This document shows, piece by piece, positions 1 to 10,632 of a DNA stretch of 64,000 nucleotides. Location: positions 868,001-932,000 of the forward strand of contig JAFKAC010000004.1 in assembly GCA_025766275.1 (NCBI GenBank). The letters are read 5' to 3'. This DNA comes from Lactarius indigo. Its lineage: Eukaryota > Basidiomycota > Agaricomycetes > Russulales > Russulaceae. Position 1 is the stretch's first letter. Every line of letters starts with the position of its first letter. The notes under the pieces are model-generated. The model saw only the letters and a program-made list of their open reading frames with translations. It ran no database searches and had not been told where the DNA came from. Position numbers and translations under genes: made by a program.

Positions 1-2
1 TC

Positions 3-920
3 CCACAGTCTAAATACGACCTTCAAAAGTTCCAGCGCCGCCATCACACCCCCCCTCGTACCCCTTCTCCAAGTCACAGACCTCTAAAGTCGTCTCTCAA
101 ATGCTCCCGCGGTCGCAGAGTCATCGTCTCTGAGCCAGCCACCCCACCGAGCTCAAAATCTGTCCGTTTCAAGGACTCGGACGGCGAGCTAGAGTCCGTC
201 TGTTTCTTCCGCGCCACCGGACGGCCCTATTCCATCTCCCATCCCCGCTCCCACTCCGACACCGAGACCGAAACGGACAACACGGACAGCGCGCCGACGA
301 CGACGACGACGGCGGCAGCACGGCGTGGCAGCCAGACGACGTTCACCGTGGCAGAGATCTCGCCGATCCCCTCACCGCAGACCCCACCAGAATCGAACGT
401 GTGTCTCGAGTCCATCGCCCTCCTCCCCGCACGGCCCCCCTTCCTCCGCGGCATCGTGCGCGTACGCAACATCGCCTTCGAAAAGTCCGTCTCGGCGCGC
501 TTCACCACCGACGCATGGACGACCGTCTCGGAGGCACAGGCGCGCTACGTCGGCCCCGACCACGCGGGCGACTGGGACTTGTTCACGTTCACCATTCCGC
601 TCGAGGCGCCGCCGCTGCAGCCACGCACGCTTCTCCTCGCCGTGCGCTACTCCGTGCCTGGCAACACTGCTGGCAACGAGTGGTGGGATAATAATGGCGG
701 GGCTGATTTCCGCGTCTTGCTTGCCCCAAAGTCGCCCCCGCCGCCCCGTCCGCCGCCCGTAGCTGGCCCCACCACCACGGGCTTCAACGTGGGTGCGCGC
801 CAGCGCCGTGCGCTCGTCAGCGTGTGCCGCGCGAACGTGGCGGCTGCCAAGGCCTACGCGTACCCGACGCTCACGCAGTGCTCGGCGACTAGCCAAAGCC
901 AGTGGCTACGCGTCACATGA
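3..920 (+). CDS. PP1 regulatory subunit with CBM21 glycogen-binding domain (5' partial)
   Basis: An open frame enters from the left edge and ends at TGA 918-920, giving 305 visible residues with no intron needed. A canonical protein phosphatase 1 docking motif of the RVxF type (KSVRF) lies at visible residues 52-56, followed by an acidic and threonine-rich linker. A CBM21 carbohydrate-binding domain spans about residues 120-245. It shows the family's conserved beta-strand core, a central FTTDAW segment and the WWDNNGG motif near residue 227. This is the layout of yeast Gac1/Pig2-like and animal glycogen-targeting subunits, which bring PP1 to glycogen synthase. Regulation of glycogen storage in the cytosol is inferred. 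The start codon and N-terminus lie outside the window. GC content is clearly higher than in the region to the right. Confidence 0.86.
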   Translation, partial: PQSKYDLQKFQRRHHTPPRTPSPSHRPLKSSLKCSRGRRVIVSEPATPPSSKSVRFKDSDGELESVCFFRATGRPYSISHPRSHSDTETETDNTDSAPTTTTTAAARRGSQTTFTVAEISPIPSPQTPPESNVCLESIALLPARPPFLRGIVRVRNIAFEKSVSARFTTDAWTTVSEAQARYVGPDHAGDWDLFTFTIPLEAPPLQPRTLLLAVRYSVPGNTAGNEWWDNNGGADFRVLLAPKSPPPPRPPPVAGPTTTGFNVGARQRRALVSVCRANVAAAKAYAYPTLTQCSATSQSQWLRVT

Positions 921-1172
921 TCCGGGTCTCGGTGGAATGTGTGGGTTTTCCAGAAGACGGAGCAGACCCACTGTATTGTATTCACCTCTTTTTTTCCGCA
1001 CCTACAGTACAAGGAATAGCAAAACAACAACTAAGTTTACTGTAGATTGTACAAATGTGTCAAACATACGTCATGTAATTGTGTAATTGTACGGATCTTG
1101 TGTTTTTACATCAAAACACCCCGTGCACCGCACCAGTCATGGCTCGGAGTTTTTTTTTTTTTTTTTTCCTAT
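921..1172. other. Convergent 3' intergenic region
   Basis: This is the gap between the stop of the CBM21 gene and the stop of the minus-strand DUF6533 gene. It holds a 17-base T-run near 1150-1166 and AT-rich sequence suited to 3' ends of both transcripts. No coding sequence is recognised. Confidence 0.5.
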
Positions 1173-2954
1173 CTACGTTCGCTCTCCTACACTTGCCCAC
1201 GGTCCCCCGCTGTGCTTGCTTGCGTGGGCGACATCAACATGATGCGCCGCATCCACAGGCGCTGTTTCCCATATCGTCTTGTTTGATCGGGTAGCCACGG
1301 GGCGTCCTGAACCTGTCATCAGTTGTCTCGGCGGCGCCGGCAAGGCAGCTTGGAATCTCCGCTCCGATTCTATGCTCGTCGGTAATCCCGGTTGAGTGGT
1401 ACTTTGTGCGCGGAGATTCAACATGAGGCGCGACACGAGAGTGATGGAGAGCCTGTGCATCTGTGATCATCAGAGGCATACAGATACAAAATCATTAGGC
1501 GACGAACACGTTCGTAATTGACGTGGTCGAGTTTTTGAGAAGAGGCTGCAAATCAATAGCGTGTGAAAAAATTGTGTCCAGACAGGAAATAGTTAAGCTC
1601 GTCGATGACAACTTACCGGAGCAAACTGCGAAGGAGTTTCGTCAATCACCGGAAAGGTAGTTAGACAGTATGTGGGCGTACCAGAAGTATCAAGATGTTC
1701 GTAAGATTCATGGCGAACAATGCCCTGTTTGGAAACTGTCAGCAATCTTCTCCTCGACATCGAGATGCCACTTCGTACGAATAGTACATAGCCCCTGCGT
1801 AAGATAATCAGACCCAGTAACCCGGATAGTATCGAACACGACACACCATCACGAACAATCACATCGAGAATTCGTATCCCCCTGCCCATTCTAATGGCCT
1901 TGTACAGCGTGAGGGAGAATATCGCACTATCGAACACGAGCACGCCCAACCACGTCAAGGCGGCATCTGCTCCATTTGGTTACTGCGGCCCCATGAACAG
2001 GACCGAAGGCGACAAACTTACATCGACCACTGTCACATAACACGGCATGAAGACCGTCTCGGACACGCGGGGGATCTGCACTCACCCTTCTCTCGGCATA
2101 TACTGGTTACATCCCGTAACGCCGGAGATGACTTGTATCGTCTCGGCGCCGGCGCGACGGCTTCCGATCATAGCCCACTATTTTCAGAATAAATCGACAG
2201 GGACGTTAGGCAGTGCGCACACCCGGGGGACAGGAGACGCACGCATCCAACGAGAATCGACCCAGTCCCGACCATGAAAAGGATTCCTAGAATACGGAGA
2301 CTTCGGCCGTACAACGCGTACACACGGATCAAACAGAGAACTTCGCGGGGAGTGGATCACGGATCAGGGCCGCGTAACAGGGATGATGGGTCGGAGGGAC
2401 GTACAGCCAGCCAGTGACTGCAGAAACATTCCGAAGGCCTCGTGATATAGATGTAAGCCCTCACAGCTGTTTGGTGGCGGACTGATAAGCCTTTTGATCA
2501 TCAGGCCGCCCATGTCACGGTAACTTACAACTGTAGTGGGCCGGGGTTCAGTAGCTGTGCTATGGGTTAAGGACGCACGGACGCACGAGAAGGTCGTCTT
2601 GCCGGGTTATATACGACACGGCAAGCGGAATGTGCCCAAGTATGGGGAGGTAGCGATTGAGGAGGCATGCCACCGTGAACCAACCTAGCTTGTTAGGATA
2701 CCACAGATACTGGATTTCCAATGGTAGGGTGAGCAAATAGTCGTAATAAAGTATCGCTAGGAAAAATCGACGGGTTTGTCTTGCATGGGTCGGGGTCGAC
2801 TAACGGCGTGCTCACCTAGCGGTGGGATATTAGTGATGGAGTTGAGATATCTAAGACAATCGGAACGAAAATCAGTTGCGTGTGAAGGGAGGAGTGGAGT
2901 AGCTTACACATATTCTGCGGCATGGGGACCAAGGTTGATGCCCGCCAGGGACAT
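1173..2954 (-). CDS. DUF6533-type multi-pass membrane protein, 13 exons
   Basis: No single long frame shows this gene, but splicing on the minus strand gives a continuous 354-residue product. Exons are 2954-2908, 2850-2816, 2756-2579, 2481-2405, 2340-2243, 2177-2086, 2029-2022 (8 nt), 1966-1847, 1794-1772, 1735-1682, 1625-1617 (9 nt), 1545-1510 and 1460-1173. Family hallmarks appear in order: LYYDYLLTLPLEI with LWYP near the N-terminus, IRVYALYGRS in the middle, FDSAIFSLTLYK and IVRDGAMYY later, and SITLVSRLMLNLR before a hydrophilic tail. These are seven-helix-like membrane proteins expanded in mushrooms. Their molecular role is unknown. All introns are 50-70 bp with GT..AG ends. The least certain junctions are the exon 3/4 donor and acceptor and the two microexons. 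They are supported by phase and by the protein match to the family. Confidence 0.82.
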
Positions 2955-3038
2955 TGGTAAGCCCAGATAGAGAGCGCAGTGAGCACCAGGTTTACGCCTT
3001 CCTCAATCGAAATAGAGTTGCAAGACTGGACACAGACT

Positions 3039-3044
3039 ATATAT
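3039..3044 (-). promoter_or_regulatory. TATA-like element of the DUF6533 gene
   Basis: A TATATA run on the minus strand lies about 85 bp upstream of the chosen ATG at 2954, a plausible core promoter position. It rests on sequence and spacing only. Confidence 0.35.
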
Positions 3045-4618
3045 TCCCTGTACGCGCCACACAATGGATCGGTCGATCACGGATCGGCATCCTATGCAGA
3101 CGACGACGACGACAATGAAGTTCGTCGGATGGTGCTAAGGTCTAGCCCAAGTAGGAACTGTGTCGGTCTAAATGGGCGCATCTTGCACCTGGCTTAAAAG
3201 CAGACGCGGTGACTACCAGAAGGCAGATGCGTATGATGGGATCACCAGCGTGAAGTTCTCTGTGCCATTAGTATAGTGCGTTGTCTTGGGGAATTGAAAA
3301 CTGCACAGCCATCAGGGCGGCATCGAAGAAAAAGTTGTCAGAAATCGTTCAATGAGGCGAAGAGTGGCACCGCAATTGACTGACGGTGACAGCAATGACA
3401 GTTCGACGTCACGTGGTGGGTCGACTGTCAAGTCCACAAGTGGGATAACTTTTTAAATTCATGTCTGATACGGTGTTATTCCCTACAGCCCAAAGTACAA
3501 CGGACTAACTTTGGTGATTGATACGAATTTCATTATCCAGAATGAAAAGATTATTGCCTTGTGTCCATCCAGTGATTATCACATCATAAAAATGATGTGC
3601 GATAATTCCTGAATGGGCATGAAAATTAATCATAATTAATTTCTAATTATGGATTGTGAAAATTATCAAGTATTTGTCACCGCATTTCCCCGGTTTATGG
3701 TTTGCGCGAGAAAAAAAACCGGAGCTTGTTGTCAGTGTGTATTGTCGCCATGATCTGCGCCGCAGGGGATGAGAGAACCGCACGGAAGGTTGATGACACC
3801 TGTTTTTGAGTGGATAATCTGTTTCGTCTCCACTTCTCGGTGGGTGTCCGGATGCCTGTTTGTCGCGGACACATGGTACGTCAAGTGCTGCGCCATAGTA
3901 GCAGCAACAGCAACGCTCGTCACGAGTCCAGTGCAGATGTGGCGTAATAGACTCTCTACACGCTCGAGCTCCCGGTCAGAGACTCACCAAACCACTCAAG
4001 CCCGTGGATCGCACATACCGAGACTATGCTCTCAGCATCTAGAGGATTCCACTCTCGCACAAGCGAGCCCAGAATGAACCTCGTCCCCTGTGTGGTTGGC
4101 GAGAACTCGAATTAGAACGGGCTGGAACTGAACCTTTCGAGCGTCCCAGACCATGATCGTGGCGCTCGTCTCGCCTGCCAGACCCCTGCTGATGAGCGCC
4201 ATCCGACCATGCCAACGAGCAGACAATCTACAGGTGCACCATTTTCTCTAATCGTGTCAAGGACCCGTTGGGAGGAACGGAAACAACCGTGTCCATGGGT
4301 ACAGTACTACTTGGTATGAAAGGGTTTGCGGCATCGCATCGCGGCTGACAGTGGTGGCCACGGTCCGAATAACGCCACCAGGGGCTTGCGCCCGATGTCA
4401 TCAGACGAACTCATGACCGATTTTGGTCTTTGCGGAGTTTGGTGGGTGAAATGTACGACTGCGCCCCTTGGCGAGGTTTCGTTATCTCAACCCGACCTGC
4501 GATCGATGCGCTGATATTGGTGGCACCGCGGAAGTCTGGAACTGTCGTGCACGTGCGGCCCCCAAAGTAAGGAACTCCCATTCCTCACGCTTCTTGCTCT
4601 TTGCGCTACCGAGACCTC

Positions 4619-4625
4619 TATAAAA
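4619..4625 (+). promoter_or_regulatory. TATA box of alcohol dehydrogenase
   Basis: TATAAAA ends 64 bp before the ATG at 4690, with a C/T-rich stretch between. This is a usual fungal core promoter arrangement. Confidence 0.65.
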
Positions 4626-4689
4626 TGCTCCACGGTTACGCGGCCATAAGCACCACCAACAGCCCCTTTCCTCACCCCCTCTCATTATA

Positions 4690-6239
4690 ATGTCACCACA
4701 AATCCCAAAGACGCAGAAGGCCGCCGTCGTCGTAGGACACGACGCGCCCATACAAGTCAGGAACGACTACCCGGTCAGGCAGCCGGAGGAGCTCGCCCCT
4801 GGAGAGTGTCTCGTCAAGTTGCACTGCACCGGCGTGTGCCACACGGACTTGCACGCCCGCAAGGGTGACTGGCCGCTCCCGTGCAAAATCCCGCTCGTCG
4901 GCGGACACGAAGGTGTCGGCGACATCGTAGCCATCGGCGCACACACCGTCGACTCTCCCGTCAAAATCGGCGACCGCGTCGGCATCAAGTGGCTCGCAGA
5001 CTCGTGCCTGCAGTGCGAGCAGTGCCGCAAAGGCCTGGAACAATGTCCGTACTATTCACCCGTCCGAACTCCGAGTCGATGCTAAAATGACAACCCGACG
5101 GACTTGTAGGCTGCGCAAAGTGCAAGCTCAGTGGGTATACCGTGGACGGCACGTTCTCGGAATATGTCGTATGGCCCCTTTCCCTTGTCGCTTTTGCTCC
5201 CGCGTTGAAGGAGAAAACAGGTCTCTTATGTTAACCACGTGACACCAATCCCCGAAAGCCTCAACAGCCAGGAAGCAGCCTCTTTCCTATGCGCGGTAGG
5301 TACTTCTTCCTTTCGAGTGGGGCCAAAATCTGACAACTGCTCCTTTAGGGTGTGACCGTGTATCGTGCACTCAAATATAGCAAGACGAAGCCAGGAGACT
5401 GGATTGTTCTTCCCGGCGCAGGAGGTGGCCTCGGACATCTCGGTTCGTCGTCCTTCCAATCGTGGTTATCCTATCACATGCAATAACTGTCGCTTTAGCT
5501 GTCCAGTATGCCGCGCATGCCTTCGGACTCCGAGTTGTGGCCATCGGTACGTCACCCGTGTTCATCCGGTTCTCGTTTTACTTATCGTAACATCTTCCAG
5601 ATACTGGCGCAGAAAAGAAAGAGCTGGTCCTGAAGCTCGGCGCAGAGAAATGGATCGACTTCCGTGAGACGAAGAATCTCGTACAAGACATCCAGGCTGC
5701 GGCCGGCGGAGAGGGCCCGCATGCCGCGCTCGTTGCGGCAGCCTCCGTAAGTCCCTGATCCATGAGAACGTGTCACACAGATGCGTATAACCGGAACGTT
5801 TCCAGAGCGCTGCTTATGAGCAGGCGATCGAATACCTCCGTCCCGGCGGGACGCTCATGGTCGTCGGCCTCCCCGCAAATGCCCAGATTGGCGCGTCTAT
5901 CTTCTGGACTGTGGCCAAGGGCATTAGCATCCTAGGCTCTTACGTTGGGTGCGCACCCCCCTCTTTGTGCTCCGTCCAGCGTGACCACGGAAGTGGCTAA
6001 CTGTCATCGCTATATCTTAGGAACCGACAAGACGCACGCGAAGCACTGGAAATCGCTGCTTTGGGCAAGGTGAAGTGCCATCTTGCGGTCCAGCCGTTGT
6101 CGGCATTGTCAGAGTATGTCTTTTTTTTCGTCCGTGGGAGTTGGCTGGCCGCTGATCCCTCTTACCTCTCTCTCTCAGTGTGTACGAAGGCATGGAGGAG
6201 GGTAAGATTGTCGGACGCGTCGTACTGAACATGCAGTGA
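4690..6239 (+). CDS. Zinc-dependent alcohol dehydrogenase (ADH1 type), 9 exons
   Basis: This encodes an NAD(P)-dependent medium-chain alcohol dehydrogenase interconverting alcohols and aldehydes in the cytosol. Exons are 4690-5044, 5110-5168, 5221-5295, 5349-5442, 5499-5546, 5601-5746, 5806-5948, 6021-6113 and 6179-6239, giving 357 aa, the normal length for fungal ADH1-like enzymes. Catalytic-zinc ligands are in CTGVCHTDLHA (Cys50) and GGHEGVG (His73, Glu74). Structural-zinc cysteines are Cys106, Cys109, Cys112 and Cys120. The last of these is created at the exon 1/2 junction. The Rossmann motif GAGGGLGHL follows in exon 4. The start was chosen because it follows the TATA box and gives the usual short N-terminus. 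Continuing past each exon end meets stop codons, and splicing restores the family sequence throughout. Confidence 0.95.
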
Positions 6240-6720
6240 GGGGCTGGTCTCGCGAGGACAGCCTATTTATGTTGTGAAGAAGTGTTCCAAATATTGTACT
6301 TTCACGACAAGCTAGTTTCCAAAGAATTGACTGGAAGTCGGCCAATTAAGCATGCAGACGATGACCGTCATGTCGGGTGAAATTGGATGCGTTGAGACTA
6401 CCTTACAGGGCTGTACTGTAAAGCCTAAAATGATACGTCCAACGCCGGACCCGCCGGACCGAGTGCGGAGTTGCGCGGCTACATCCTTGTGGCTCACCGG
6501 TTCACCTGCTGCATGACCCATACTAGAAACTGGATCAAAATTCTCACTTCAGAGGTTGATCTGCTACACTGAAAGTATTTTCCTACTGACAAATATACGA
6601 CCCTAAAAAGTACAAAGTCCCAATTGTCGTGAAGTTGATCATGCGACATATCTAACTCGAGTCTTAACAGTCATTGGCGCTGTAATTAGTATCTAGCGCG
6701 GATTGATTCTTGTGTCATTT
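6240..6720. other. Convergent intergenic region
   Basis: This is the 3' gap between the alcohol dehydrogenase (plus) and the acyltransferase (minus). No coding or repeat signal is recognised. Confidence 0.5.
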
Positions 6721-8021
6721 TCATAGAATCCCCATTATGTTTGACAGACGGATGATGGCATCGACAAGCGCCTTCCCCGGGCGAAGCCCATACGGGAAAA
6801 ATTCACTCGCCAGCATGCCGCTCCGAACCAACCCATCAAAAATATGTCTTCCCCACATGATAGACCACGACATAGTCCATAACCAGCCAGAAAACCCTTG
6901 CACGCTCGTGCCCGTTGCCTTCTCGAACGCATCTTCCATGGTGGCGCCAAGACCCATGAGAAGGAAGAAGCCTCCCATACTGGGCTCCGGGCTGTCCCCG
7001 GCGAGCCCCCAGGCGGAAACGTGGTGGAAAACTGCAGATACGGCGAATCCGCCCATGAGCGCGCCGGGCCGTCCTAGGAGCGCGCCGCCGGGACGCGCAC
7101 CAAAGGTGATGAAGAGGTGGCGGAATAGCTGGTGCCAGCGGGAGCTCCAGAACTCGTGGATAGAAGTCGAACGCCACGGGGAATGCGAGAGTGGCGGCCA
7201 GTGTGAGGCGGGTTGGCGGAGGACGACTCGCGCGATCAGTGCCACGATGCAATATGTTGTTCCGATTAACGAGTATACCCATACGCCGCCACAAATGCTG
7301 GCGAAAGCCGCCCATGCATTCCGGGGAAAAAAATTGAGGTTTGGGTCGAAGATGGATCCTTCGCTGGGGTTTCCGCTGATATTGTAGCAGACAAGCTGTA
7401 TGAGATACTGTGCAGTGTCAAACGCGGTGATATAGAAAACGAAGGAGGCGAAAAGGGAGGGGAGAGATTCGGAACGCGGCGCCGTGCTCCATCGGGAGAG
7501 TGATTTTGGTGACCACGACCACCCGATCCCTCGCATATTGCAACAAAGATCGAATGCGTCAAGGAGGACGCTTGAAAAGGACAAGCGCTTTTCGATGGGG
7601 GTATTTTGACCCATTGTGAGCTCGTACTTCCTTAGTGGCTCCTTGATGATGAACGTCCATTCAAACGACCTTAATACCAGGAGGAATAATATCGCCTACG
7701 CCTATACCTCAGCAATTGTACTCACAAGAATATAATGGTGAACAAAACCCGTACCACGAACTGGTAATTCAAGACGATGATTCGGTCGCCTGCACGGCCG
7801 GCACTTTGGAGTCCAAGAAATTGGGCCAACCATGCTGAGAGGTCTACGTCCGAGACGCATCTCCAAGTCTGCCACAAGAAGACGGGTTGTAGCAAAAGCC
7901 TGAAGGGGAACGTTTTCGGGAGAATGGCAAGAACCGCCAGTACATAGTAAGTCAGCAACAGGGGAAAGACAGCTGTAACCGAGGGCTGACGAAGAGTGAG
8001 GTCGGGGAAGAGATCGACCAT
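6721..8021 (-). CDS. Wax-synthase-like membrane-bound O-acyltransferase
   Basis: Two exons on the minus strand (8021-7726 and 7669-6721) joined over a 56 bp intron give 414 aa, normal for the family. The protein is very hydrophobic with several membrane segments. It begins with a helix-rich segment around LLLTYYVLAVLAILP, and the splice junction recreates the FEWTF motif. It then carries STSIHEFWSSRWHQLFRH and the active-site-type histidine pair in VFHHVSAWGL. These are the conserved landmarks of the wax synthase branch of MBOAT enzymes (MBOAT_2). They esterify long-chain alcohols or other hydroxyl acceptors with acyl-CoA at the ER, and several fungal members act on secondary metabolites. The substrate is unknown. 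A longer frame opens with GTG at 8042. The first ATG, at 8021, was preferred. Confidence 0.85.
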
Positions 8022-9563
8022 CTCGGAGAAAGGTGAGACCACCAGACAACGGAGAATCAGTCAACATATACACCCAAGTTGACTTCCAGGCCACAGTGGA
8101 TTCCCCGGCACGGGAGCGAACAGTTGACGCGAGAAACGTCAAAGGGAACAAGTGTTACACAGGTGAAATCGAATTCGTTGGGACTGGAAGGCCCTATAAT
8201 GGCTTGATTGTACTGTAGAGCCTAAAATGGATGACAGTCAGGAATTGAGACGACTCGGAGAGAGCGGCATTGTAGGGCAGTTGCAAGGCTCATACAGCCT
8301 GAGTCGAGTCTATGGCAAGGGGGCTTGGCTGGCCTGCCAGTGCGTCCTAGTCTCCAATTTTTCGAGCCGCAAGGCCCAGGCTCAAGGATTTACAAAATTC
8401 ACCTGCCGCATGGGTTACATGCCACCATAGTCAGCCGAAGACTGGTCGGTATAGCCGGTCTGAGCCGAAGCGAGGAACAAGCGAAGGCAGTAGAGCGGGC
8501 GGCACGTGCTCATCCCTTTCCACCTGTCCACCCATATTCTCAGCTGGTTCAAAAGGAACCGTGTCTTTTTTTTTTTATTTCGCTCGCTCGCCACACCCTG
8601 GTTTGTTCAAAATGCCAAAGGGCCGATGAAACAGTGTCTTGTGTCCCTCGCTTGTTGGCGCATGTCTCAGGTCGTTTTCCCCACCTGTTCGTCGCGACTT
8701 CGCCTCGGACACAAAACCCTAGTTTTTTTCGATCGAGAAGTAATTCGTCCTTCCTCCCAGTCTATACTAGCCTACTGCGTATCTGCCTAGTCACGAGTTT
8801 CCATGTACGTGCTCTCTCTTTCCCGCTGTTCCCAGAACACCCCCCTTAATCATGAATGTGATGCGTTTTGTTCTCTCTCTGTTCCTCTCTCCCCGTGTCT
8901 TCGCGCTTGTTCTTTCCTTAACCTTCCGCGCTACGCTTCCTCAACCGGCGCCATACGGGCATGCTCCCGTGAAAGCCAAAGTAAGCGACTCGCAAAGACC
9001 TGGGAATCACCGAAGCATGAGTAACGGCAGAGCTAGCCGGTTCGGTCTGAGTCGGCGAGCGAGAGCACGAGAGGGTCGAAGATCTCAGTCATACGGTAGT
9101 ACTCAGTACTCACTCATTAATCACGGGCTACTTAATTTCCAGGCTTAAAGCCACCAGGAGACGGGCCGCCGAATAGCCCTTAGACCCGGTCGGGGTAACG
9201 TTGTATGCGAGTAAATGAATCAATTTAGAACCTCATTCCCTAGATTTAAATTTGTTCCTTACCAGACAATCTCATTCCATTTCATTCACCGGGATTTACA
9301 AGCCATAATTGGTCCGACGTTGCCACCACCCACCAGGCCACTTTAAGATGATATACGTTGTAGCCTCCGACATGGTGGCCACATTCTGTTCGGTCTAGGT
9401 TGAGAACATTGAATGTACCAGATCCTTCCGAACATCACCCAGACATCCAACTGGTGGACTTGACCTAATATATAATAGCCCATGTACCCTGGATGCAAGG
9501 TGTCAACTGTATCGCCCATCCATCTGCGTGCAACTTGAATACAGGAGGACTGCTCTCGCGGAC
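8022..9563. other. Divergent intergenic region with relic sequence
   Basis: The region lies between the acyltransferase and the cis-prenyltransferase, which are transcribed away from each other. About 8480-9000 is a diverged copy of 22500-22990 (see repeat entries). The rest holds short random frames only. Confidence 0.5.
8480..9000 (+). repeat. Diverged copy of the 22.5-23.0 kb segment (relic X, 5' part)
   Basis: Read by eye against 22500-22990, this segment shares ordered blocks: a CGGCACGTG-TCATTCCTTTCC-like start, CTCAGC-GGTTCAAA-GAACCG, ACACAAAACC, TTTCGATCGAGAAG, CCCAGTCT and a GGCGCCA-ACGG stretch near the right end. Both copies have T/C-rich sequence resembling a fungal 5' leader. 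No intact frame exists in either. It may be the promoter and first exon of a dead gene. Confidence 0.55.
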
Positions 9564-10632
9564 ATGCCTTTCTCTTCATCCGTGAATTGGCTGCGCGACC
9601 AAATCATTGACCGCCTCAGGCGTGGCTCCCTCGCTGTGCTTAGAGAAGGCCCGATACCACAACATGTTGCTTTTGTCATGGATGGTAACAGGCGGCATGC
9701 CCGTACCCATGGCACGAAGGTTTTACAAGGCCACATTGACGGCCTCGCCGCGTTGAGGAAGGTGCGCCGCACACCCCTACAAAAACGGCTTTGGAAACAA
9801 GTCTCAGTTTGTCAAAACTAGGTTCTTGAAATGAGTTTCACCCTCGACATCAAATTCGTCTCTGTATATGCTTTTTCCATCGACAACTTCAAGCGCCCGA
9901 AAGAAGAGGTCGATGGACTGATGCATTTGTACGAGACAGATCTCCTAGACCTCTGCACATTCGGGTGCGTGATCTACTGCACTTGACGATACCGAGCTTA
10001 CTACCCTCCAGAGGTTTGCTTGCTCGGAAAGAGGTGCGACTTAACACTGTTGGCAAAACCAACCTCTTCCCACCTGAGGTACAAGCGGCTCTGGCTAAAG
10101 CCGAAGAACTGACCAAGGATTACCATAGGTTGGTCCGTGCCTGTGAACGTCACTGTATCGACTACCGGTTTGTATCTTTCCAGAGGAGTGCTTAATTTGT
10201 GCCTGGCTTATTCTTCGCGGGACGAGATTGCTACGGCTGTAGAGGAAACACTTCAGGTTGCCTCACTTAGAGGGAGGACAGAGTGAGTCTTTCATGCATG
10301 CAACATAACGTTTGTGCCGATGAATATGCAGACTGTTCACCGAAAGGGACATTGAAGACCGCCTGATGACCACGAAAGTCAATAGTCCTCCTCTAGACAT
10401 TCTAATAAGGACTAGTGGTGTTAAGCGTCTGAGCGACTTTCTACTCTGGCAGGTGAGCCCACGTTCCTTAGAATGACCGGACCACTTAAGGTGCTCGCCA
10501 CTTGCTCACCCTATCTGCCAGTGTACCGACAACACGCAGATCCACTTCATTGACGTTTTCTGGCCGGACATCGGCATGTTTGACCTTTTCCCTATAATTT
10601 TAAAATATCAGCGAAAAATTTGGTCCCAGTAG
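9564..10632 (+). CDS. cis-Prenyltransferase (dehydrodolichyl diphosphate synthase family), 6 exons
   Basis: This enzyme condenses isopentenyl diphosphate units in cis to build polyprenyl diphosphates for dolichol, normally at the ER. Exons are 9564-9761, 9822-9964, 10012-10128, 10184-10282, 10332-10452 and 10522-10632, giving 262 aa. Region I reads [13 protein letters not shown] with the catalytic Asp40. [13 protein letters not shown] follows at the start of exon 2. Region V is complete across the exon 5/6 boundary ([18 protein letters not shown]), and [10 protein letters not shown] follows it. The length fits a Rer2/Srt1-like subunit. An in-frame upstream ATG at 9528 would add 12 residues. 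The downstream ATG is preferred because it starts the family's conserved amphipathic helix. No transmembrane segment is seen. Confidence 0.93.

Larger units (their letters stand above)
2955..4689. other. Intergenic region between DUF6533 gene and alcohol dehydrogenase
   Basis: Divergent promoters are expected at both ends: TATA-like sequence at about 3039-3044 on the minus strand and TATAAAA at 4619-4625 on the plus strand. The middle is AT-rich around 3440-3700. Short frames at 3732-4226 look like possible decayed coding sequence on the minus strand, but I recognise no family. Confidence 0.4.

Noticed and set aside
372..896. Long minus-strand frame opposite the CBM21 gene
   Set aside because: It is a shadow of GC-rich coding sequence. 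The plus frame carries the CBM21 and PP1-docking motifs.
1150..1166. Poly-T run as a terminator
   Set aside because: T-runs are not terminators for RNA polymerase II genes. Similar A/T runs occur in several introns and spacers here.
6710..7387. 225-codon plus-strand frame
   Set aside because: It is antisense to the second exon of the acyltransferase, whose family motifs are all on the minus strand.
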